A stretch of 64,000 nucleotides of DNA from Hymenoscyphus infarciens. Lineage: Eukaryota > Ascomycota > Leotiomycetes > Helotiales > Helotiaceae. The notes under the pieces are model-generated. The model was given only the letters and a program-made list of their open reading frames with translations, made no database searches and was not told the origin of the DNA. Position numbers and translations under genes: made by a program. Positions 57,553 through 64,000 of this stretch are shown piece by piece (within the stretch, counting starts at the first letter, position 1; each line of letters starts with the position of its first letter). The stretch covers positions 1-64,000 of the forward strand of contig LLCB01000237.1 of assembly GCA_001414345.1 (NCBI GenBank), read 5' to 3'.

Positions 57553-58053
57553 GTTGACTTCGTTTCCTTATTTCCCTCGTTTCGTATTTCGTACTGCTGC
57601 TGGCTATTGAAAGTAAACAGATGAGAGAATTTTGTTCTACAATTGCGTGAGTTGAGGTTGATATTTTGGCGGATCAGAAAGTAAGTATGGAAGGCGGGGT
57701 ACGCCAAAGTGGGGTAAGTCACTATACCCAACCCCCAAGGTGGGATGTTAGGTTCCCATGCAGGACTGTTGATAAGCAGAAGACACGAGGTGATAGGATG
57801 GCGAGGAGGTTACCTAGGCAGATAGATACTAATGGTATGTTACATAGCAGAGATGCCTTTGAATACCGGATACGAGATTACTCCACGAGTGATCCAACTG
57901 GGGAGGTGAAACGTAATTTTGGACTTGGGAGAATATTACCAGAAAGTTTTGGGAGGTTTCGTTTACTTCTCTGGCTAACGGAAAATATTCATACACCCAT
58001 CAGTAGAAGACCTCTTCACCACCCAGCTTACAAGAACGAGAAAAGCAATCCCA
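57553..58053. other. Promoter of RidA and 3' flank of the SDR gene
   Basis: Both neighbours are on the minus strand. A 133-codon plus-strand ORF (57666-58067) overlaps the SDR stop and has no domain, so I do not call it. Confidence 0.4.
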
Positions 58054-59281
58054 TCACATCTTACTAGGCATCCGCATCCCCCCATCAAGCCGGATTACAA
58101 CACCATTAAGCATGGGATTCTCAATACTATGTCTAACCAGCTGCGCAAATTCATGAGGTTGTCCCGGACGTGCTGTCGTACAAAGGTTAGTCTTCTACCA
58201 ACAATAAATCCGAGACAAAAACTCACGTGGAAACTCCATAACCCTCAATAAACTAGTCTTAGCCTTCTCACTCATAGTAGCAGTCATCCTCGAATCAAAC
58301 ATACTCGGCGCAACAGTCACAACGCGAATTCCGTATCTGGAGAGATCTCGAGTAAGTGGGAGAGTAAGGGAACGGATCGCGCCTTTGGAAGCGGCGTATG
58401 CGACTGTCCAGTTAGATAGGAGCTTTGAGATTTTGAGTTTTGGTAAGAGAAGGAGGGCAGGGGGAATACCTTGTCCGGTTTGACCGTCGAAAGCTGCGGA
58501 ACTTGAGACCATGATGATTACTCCTCGCTCGTTGTCTGTGTCTAGGGGCTTTGTGGTGGCCATGTAGGGAGCGATTTGTCGGATTAGGTCGAGGGTTCCG
58601 CGGATGTTGACGTTTAGGACGAAATCGAGGTCGGAGAGGGGGAGAGGCTCCATGTTGCGGTTGAAGATCTGTGAGACATTTGTTAGTAGGAGTTATATGG
58701 GGGAGTTGATAGGATTCTGTGCCCAAAAGAAAAGAGGAAGAAAGATCTTTGAACACTTATTTTGAATACAAGACAAAGTAGAATGGAGAAGATATAGCTC
58801 CTTATTCATCTTGGATCAAAGCTCTTTTATTTGACTGAATGGCTGTTTCTCCAAAGTCCAGCTGGGCACAAAAAACATCTCTTCCCAAAGAAAAAATGAA
58901 GTTAGTCTTCCAAAAAGAGAAATGCCACCAACCTTTCCTGGATTGCCAACACCAGCAGCAGTGATAACCCCACCAACCTCCTTGCCCGTCTCCCTGACCC
59001 ACTCCAAAGTCCCCTTGATAGCAGCAGCAATACTCTCCGTCTCAGTCACATCAGTTTCAAAGAATTTGGTCTTTCCACCTCCAATGGCTTGCATCACTTC
59101 AGCGGCGTGTTCTGGGTTCATGTCCAAGATGGCTGCACAACCTCCTGCCCGGCAGATGTCTTCGACACATGCTCGTCCTAGGCCAGAGGCTCTATCAAAA
59201 GGTCAGTATGGTTCTTGAATTGGAGAGATGGGATTGAACATACCCGCCGGAAATCAGGAATGTTCGACCCTCAATCTTCAT
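58054..59281 (-). CDS. Short-chain dehydrogenase/reductase, HSD10-like
   Basis: Five exons: 59281-59244, 59191-58933, 58668-58470, 58403-58227 and 58172-58054, about 263 aa. A classical SDR fold: the cofactor loop SGGASGLG comes right after a short N-terminus ([10 protein letters not shown]), then AAGVGN, the catalytic [13 protein letters not shown] and YAASKG (Tyr-xxx-Lys), and a C-terminal [14 protein letters not shown]. The order and length match type-2 3-hydroxyacyl-CoA dehydrogenase (17beta-HSD10) relatives, which use NAD(H). Without splicing 58469-58404 the protein would carry a 22-residue insert in the active-site region; that piece has GTATTC...CAG ends and a CTAAC branch, so it is an intron. 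The first exon is only 38 nt. The exact substrate is unknown. Confidence 0.88.
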
Positions 59282-59734
59282 TATGAATGACGAAGAAGTG
59301 AGATGTTTTCCATTGAATCTGAATGGTGTTGTGCAATGACTTTGAATTCCCGTCTACCATGAAAACAGCCGAGGTATGCACACCCCACCCCTGTTCAAAT
59401 CGGACCTTTGTTACGAATCCCTCCGATCTGTGGCTGTGCTGTGCTGTGCTGTGCAGGGCAAAGCGGGTTGAGATAAGACATCGTGCATCACCAGAAAAAT
59501 CAACACAACAATTCACACCACCAGAGGTGTGTTGCCATAGATACCCTTCTGCAAACCACCACATACCCTCATACAAGACCAGAGAGGGCCAGATTCACAC
59601 GCAAAGATGGTTCGACCAAGACGGTTGAGCGCGGCCAGCGAAGAGAGCGCCGGCACGCCTCGAGATCAGGTCCGTGGTTGCAAGAGTGAAGCATATAGCT
59701 GGTGACGCTGACGGAAATGTAGGAGTTGGGGAGT
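59282..59734. promoter_or_regulatory. Divergent promoter, SDR and Rab genes
   Basis: About 450 bp between the two start codons, with a TGTGCTG run near 59432-59453. No coding unit supported. Confidence 0.45.
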
Positions 59735-60795
59735 ATGTACGATTACCTCGCCAAAATCATATTACTTGGACCCAGCGGAAGTGGAAAGTAAGTGTCCGCC
59801 ATGTCTATTCCCCTCATCACAGACATGAAACCTCTAAACAAACGGAAACCTGACCTGGATATCGCAGGTCTTGCCTCTTACACCGCTTCGTCAAGAACGA
59901 ATGGCGCGTCCTCTCCTCCCAAACCATCGGCGTTGAATTCGCAAGTAAAATCATCAAAGTCGGCACAGGCGCGCGGAGGAAAAGGATAAAACTCCAAGTA
60001 CCTTCTACAACCCCTCTTCCCCCCCACGAATAAGTATACCAAACTAACAGCTTCAAGCTCTGGGACACAGCAGGCACAGAACGATTCCGCTCCGTCTCTC
60101 GCTCCTATTACCGCGGAGCAGCAGGTGCCCTCTTAGTCTACGACATAACCTCCCACAATACATTCACCTCCCTCCCCTCCTTCATGAACGATGCCCGCGC
60201 CCTCGCCTCTCCAGACCTCACACTATTATTAGTAGGCAATAAAGTCGACGCTTGCGAGAATGCGAATCTAATCGATACCTCCGTCCCACCCACCACACCG
60301 TCCAGCATCTCTAGCAAAAACTCCTCCTTCCCATTCAACGGGAATAACTCCGTAAGCTCGACCTCGAACATGAATCTTGGCCTAGGTACACAATTACGTG
60401 CCACCGTCGCAGATGGAAGAGAAATCAGTAAAGAGGAAGCTAGTAAATGGGCCTCTGGAAATAACATCCCCGTCTCGATGGAGGTTTCCGCGCTCAGTGG
60501 GGAGAATGTAGAAGACGTCTTTGGGAGACTGGCCAGGATGATATTGACGAAGATTGAGCTGGGAGAAATTGATCCTGATGATCCGATGAGTGGGATACAG
60601 TATGGTGATGGGGGGTGGAGTGGGGAGGGAGATGGAGCGAGTGTAAAGAGTGGTGTTACTGTTGAGGAAGGGAGTGGTGCGCGGAGAAGGAAGAAGAAGA
60701 AGGGGTGGGGAATCGGGACTGGCGGGATGAGGGAATGGGAGGAGGTGTTTACTTTGAGTGGGAGTAATAGGAGGAGGAGAGGGGGGTGTTGTTAA
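59735..60795 (+). CDS. ypt4: Rab small GTPase, Ypt4/Rab4-like
   Basis: Three exons: 59735-59787, 59868-59997 and 60058-60795, 306 aa. All GTPase motifs are present: P-loop GPSGSGKS (split by intron 1), switch I QTIGVEF, switch II WDTAGTERFRSVSRSYYRG, NKVD, and the SAL base loop (EVSALSGEN). The C-terminus GGCC would be geranylgeranylated. TGTERF replaces the usual AGQERF glutamine with threonine, which in other Rabs lowers GTP hydrolysis. About 60 Ser/Asn-rich residues are inserted between NKVD and SAL, and the tail is extended by a glycine-rich stretch with RRRKKKK, so the protein is about 90 residues longer than a normal Rab. The Rab4 assignment rests on switch and RabF-like similarity and is moderate. 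It should act on endosomal recycling membranes. Confidence 0.85.
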
Positions 60796-61409
60796 TGAAG
60801 GGTTCCTACGATTTGTTGATATTGGTTTTCGTCCTTTGATTGCTTGGTGTTTTTGAGTCCACATGTTTTTGTATCATGGATGATGGAGTTACGGAATTGT
60901 GGATTCATTACGACTGCTTGGCTGGAAGAGTTTTTATACCATGGTGGTTTTCCGTGTCTCTGGCGAAGAGAGGGGGTTAGTTAAGAGGGGGTTATATAGA
61001 TATCGTAGAATACATAATACTGTTTTTCCTACAATTTTGGTCTGTTGAGGTAACTTTTTGTGCAGTGAGAAATCTCGTGATAAATACACGCATGTATAGA
61101 GTAGGTGGAGTAAATGAAAGACGAAGTGAGTGAGGTATTAGTTGTAATGGACCGGGGATGGGATGCTCTGGGAGGACCACAAAGTGTTTGGAGCACTGGA
61201 GCAGTTTGTGAAGCTTTTAGCAGACTTGGCATCGCAAGTCACAAAACTAGCAGTAGATTCATGAATTTGGAAAATCAACCATGTTCGTCGAATATGTAAA
61301 AAAAAAAAAAAGCAACACCTGCATACAAAAACGTGCCAATCCCACTCACCCCTGATCAAAAATAAATCCCCCAACTCCTGGCCCCTCAACTCTCCCCACC
61401 ATCAGCACC
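60796..61409. other. Convergent 3' region
   Basis: 3' flanks of the Rab gene and the xylitol dehydrogenase gene. Contains an A13 run near 61299. No gene seen. Confidence 0.45.
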
Positions 61410-62534
61410 TCACTTCTCATTCGGACCCTTAATCAGAACCTTGATGCCCTTCCCCTCCTTCACATCCTTGAAAGCCTGCTCGGCATTCTTAAACTCCACA
61501 GTCCCCGTAACCAACTTTTTCACATCCACCTTCCCACTAGCCACCAGCTCAACAGCAAGACTATAATCCCCACTTCCGTACCTAAAACTACCCTTCACGG
61601 TTATCTCTTTCGTACAGAGTGCCATAATAGGGAAATTGATATCCGGCTTCCCCATTCCGCCTTGGACGTAGACACCGCCTCGTCGTACAACGTGGATGGA
61701 AGTTTGGATACTAGGTTCGGCGCCGGAGGCATCGATAACAGCATCCGCACCCCCCTCGATCCCTGTTTCTTTGAGCAGACGAGCGGCATTTTCCTCAGCG
61801 GGAACTCGAGACGGGGTGAAAGTGTGGGTGGCGGCGAATTCTTTGGCAAATTCTAAACGCGGAGGTTGGATATCGACGGATACGATTTTTGATGCGCCGT
61901 ACGCTTTCGCTACTGCGCAACACAGGAGACCTACGGGACCAGCGCCCATGACTACAACTGTATTTCCGGGTTTGATCTCGGCTTGCTTCACGATGTGAAC
62001 TGCTACCGCGAGGGGTTCTATGAGAGCACCTTCTTGTAAAGAAACGGATTCCGGGAGTTTGTAGCAGAAATCCTCCGGGCTGACCCAGAAGCCTGTGAGT
62101 GTCCCATCATAGGGCGGGGTGGCAGCGAAGATCATTTTATCGCACAAATTGTATTTTCCTGAGAGACAGGGTGTGCAGCGTCGACATGGTGTTCCTGGTT
62201 CGAGAGCCACTCTGTCTCCAACCTTTAAAGAGGTGACTGAGGATCCAATCTCAGTCACGGTGCCCGAGGATTCATGCCCCAATACCATGGGTTTCTCGAC
62301 GACGAATGTTCCGATTTTCCCCTCGACCCAGTAGTGTACGTCTGAGCCGCAAATTCCGGTGTAGTTTACTGCTACCAAGACATCGTGGGGGTCCTGAATT
62401 GTAGGTTTTGGGCGCTCGGAAAAGGAGACGTCGAAGGGTTTGTTGAGGATGAAGGAGAGGTTCTGGTTATCACTATTAGCTGGTGGCATGATGGAATGTG
62501 AGGTTGGATAGATACTCACATTCGATTCTGCCAT
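61410..62534 (-). CDS. xdhA: Xylitol (D-xylulose reductase)/sorbitol dehydrogenase
   Basis: Single exon, 374 aa. A zinc-dependent medium-chain dehydrogenase. Catalytic zinc ligands are in GICGSDVHYW and GHESSG. The structural zinc lobe has its four cysteines in PCRRCTPCLSGKYNLC. The NAD-binding GAGPVGLL is followed by VSVDIQPPR, whose Asp favours NAD over NADP. Overall this is the polyol dehydrogenase group that oxidises xylitol to D-xylulose in fungal pentose use. Sorbitol is the usual alternative substrate and sequence alone does not fully separate them. An internal ATG at codon 16 (MPPANSDNQNL) could be the real start, as the first 15 residues are atypical. No intron. Confidence 0.9.
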   Translation of the reverse strand: MAESNVSIYPTSHSIMPPANSDNQNLSFILNKPFDVSFSERPKPTIQDPHDVLVAVNYTGICGSDVHYWVEGKIGTFVVEKPMVLGHESSGTVTEIGSSVTSLKVGDRVALEPGTPCRRCTPCLSGKYNLCDKMIFAATPPYDGTLTGFWVSPEDFCYKLPESVSLQEGALIEPLAVAVHIVKQAEIKPGNTVVVMGAGPVGLLCCAVAKAYGASKIVSVDIQPPRLEFAKEFAATHTFTPSRVPAEENAARLLKETGIEGGADAVIDASGAEPSIQTSIHVVRRGGVYVQGGMGKPDINFPIMALCTKEITVKGSFRYGSGDYSLAVELVASGKVDVKKLVTGTVEFKNAEQAFKDVKEGKGIKVLIKGPNEK

Positions 62535-62975
62535 TGCGGATGATTTTTTTGTTGTAATTGTTGTGTCTCGATCTTCAGGAAATTTGATAGTTGTTGTAGA
62601 TTGCTGAAATATGTTGACGACGAGATTTCCTTGTTGGTCTTTCCAAGTTTAGTAAGGAAGTTGTAGCTTGGGTGGCGATGTGATGATTTTCGGTGCTAAC
62701 TACCCCACTACTCTACTCGTAGAGGACAGGACCCCGCCATTGAAACGGGTAGGTCCGTATTTAACCAGATTTATCCGCTCCAATGAGAAATTGTGCTGTG
62801 AAAAAAGCAAGACTATGTGGCTCCCAACTGATGATAACGTTCTCCGGACTTCTGGCTGTTTGGAAGGGAAATGTAAAATAAATTCGACTTGCTGAAAACC
62901 CGGGTTGTGGATTTCGGGGTTCGGGAGAGGGGTGAGTGATGTGTTGGTGTTGGTGTTGTACTTGTCTAGAACTAT
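62535..62975. other. Xylitol dehydrogenase promoter
   Basis: Region upstream of the dehydrogenase and 3' of the next minus-strand gene. No coding unit supported. Confidence 0.4.
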
Positions 62976-63410
62976 CTAGTATTGCAGCCAATGATGAGGG
63001 AATATAAAATGAGCTACCCAAGCTAGCAGAACGATGCTGGGAAGCCCAATCGAGGAATATTGGTATACAGCAGAATTGGACATGATACTCTCTGGGACAG
63101 GGGTAGGTGAAGAAACAATCGACGATAAAACAGGAGTACGCGACATAACAACGGATATAGAAGCTGGTCCTTCTTTGACATTTCCAGTGAGTGTAGAGTA
63201 GTTTGCCGAAACGACGCTGATGGCCGGGGTACAGAGTAAGGGTGTGCCTGGACGGGAGATGGTGACGGTTGGGATTGGGGTTGGGGTTGGGGTTGGGGCG
63301 AGAATTGTGAAAAAGGTGGTACTTGTTGAAGAGGCTGCGGCCATTGCGAGAGAAGATGTGGTGGAGACGACGAGAGTTGAGAGAGAAGAATTTTTGGAGA
63401 AAGATACCAA
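62976..63410 (-). CDS. Small Ser/Thr-rich probable GPI-anchored surface protein
   Basis: 144 aa, one exon. The N-terminus MVSFSKNSSLSTLVV... leads into a short hydrophobic stretch that could act as a signal peptide. The middle is almost only S, T, P, A and V with a TPTPTPIPT run, typical of O-mannosylated wall proteins. One Cys is visible. The C-terminus ends in a hydrophobic segment (GLPSIVLLAWVAHFIF) after small residues, as in GPI-anchor signals. No catalytic domain. The TPTP run is encoded by a GGTTGGGG-type repeat that might vary in length. Confidence 0.55.
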   Translation of the reverse strand: MVSFSKNSSLSTLVVSTTSSLAMAAASSTSTTFFTILAPTPTPTPIPTVTISRPGTPLLCTPAISVVSANYSTLTGNVKEGPASISVVMSRTPVLSSIVSSPTPVPESIMSNSAVYQYSSIGLPSIVLLAWVAHFIFPHHWLQY

Positions 63411-64000
63411 ACAGCTTGAATGAAAAGATGATCAAATGAAGCTTTTCAAATGAACAGATGTGGGACTAATATACGAGCTAGGTACTCCAGATTGAGGCAT
63501 AAATAGCCCAACGCGGGGTAAGGTTTGAAACAACTTTATTATGATGGTGCTGTCATGGTGTTGATGCTTTCAAACTTTGTTGAGAGAGCTCCGGCCCGGT
63601 CTCCGGGAGCTACTCGGAGCTATTGGCCCGATAAACGGTAAACCAGTGGTGGTAAACCAACATCTAGATCTTTCCGTATCCTGCGGGACGGATTTCGGTT
63701 AACCTTTCGTTGCACTGTTGCACTTTCCGTCCCCGTTTCTAACAAGTTCATCATAGTTGAAGCTGGTCCTATGAAGTAATTCTTCTCTATTTTATTATTG
63801 GTTTCTTTGTTTCTGTTACCTCTGATGCTTTCTCGGTTCTACTTTCTAGAATCGTACGCGGTTCTATTCTGTTTGCATCTTTCCGAGGTGCTTTTCAAGG
63901 GGAATTTCCTTACCTTTCCTTATGTATCTGAAAATGGCCATTTACATCACCACTCCTGGCTCATCATTCTATTGAATCATCTGGTATGAACTTCCAGTTA
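63411..64000. other. Right end of the window, no gene supported
   Basis: Promoter of the surface-protein gene and beyond. Contains the inverted pair GGCCCGGTCTCCGGGAGC and a related GCTACTCGGAGC near 63592-63626. A 63-codon ORF at 63798-63989 has no domain. Confidence 0.4.

Noticed and set aside
57666..58067. 133-codon plus-strand ORF between RidA and the SDR gene
   Set aside because: It overlaps the end of the SDR coding region on the other strand and has no recognisable protein features.
58404..58469. 22-residue insert in the active-site region of the SDR
   Set aside because: The segment has GTATTC...CAG ends, a CTAAC branch and a length of 66 nt, and removing it restores the family sequence, so it is an intron.
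63262..63298. GGTTGGGG-type run resembling a telomere-like repeat
   Set aside because: It is the coding sequence of the TPTPTP stretch of the surface protein; the unit is not the fungal TTAGGG.

Overview
The window is nuclear DNA from a filamentous ascomycete (Pezizomycotina). The evidence is genes broken by short introns of about 50-70 nt with GTAAGT-like donors and CTAAC/CTAAT branch sites, repeat DNA damaged in the way of repeat-induced point mutation (RIP: CAA/CAG codons turned into TAA/TAG, GC collapse), and fungus-specific families (NPS6/SidD-type NRPS, PH_6 protein, MARVEL-like protein, xylitol dehydrogenase). A leotiomycete is my guess from general gene style; it is inference only.

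Left end (1-8290): AT-rich, RIP-destroyed repeats. A chromodomain-type Ty3/gypsy retrotransposon is still readable through its stops (reverse transcriptase, RNase H, integrase, chromodomain). It is followed by one end of a TA-flanked inverted-repeat element and a second unclassified AT-rich island. 9125-24931 is gene space: a PH_6 (Mug6-like) protein, a 624-aa orphan with a zinc-ribbon-like cysteine set, a four-helix MARVEL-like membrane protein and an F-box-like protein, separated by long promoter or intergenic stretches. 24932-33105 is an accessory block: two diverged 0.25-0.3 kb direct repeats, between them a five-exon orphan gene for a one-helix membrane protein, then a 172-bp element with a CAAT target duplication, a degenerate tandem repeat and a frame-broken gene.

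33106-45482 is the main functional unit. It holds an NRPS with order A-T-C-(remnant A)-T-C, which matches the extracellular-siderophore synthetase NPS6/SidD; a full-length ABC-B exporter of the SitT kind known to neighbour sidD; and a GNAT acyltransferase transcribed divergently from the exporter. Exact matches to ATCWGATAA, the site of SreA/Urbs1/Fep1-type iron-sensing GATA repressors, lie upstream of the NRPS and in the exporter/GNAT shared promoter. I therefore read this as an iron-regulated siderophore locus.

46357-48945 holds a SprT-like zinc metallopeptidase-like protein and the mitochondrial NADH-cytochrome b5 reductase (Mcr1). 48946-51438 is AT-rich and contains a complete 657-bp TA-flanked foldback element. 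51439-63410 is ordinary gene space: a 751-aa orphan, a RidA protein (with an apparent GC-AG intron), a short-chain dehydrogenase, a Rab GTPase with an unusual insert, a xylitol/sorbitol dehydrogenase and a small Ser/Thr-rich probable GPI-anchored protein. Gene models were spliced by eye; exon joins were checked for reading phase but not against transcripts.
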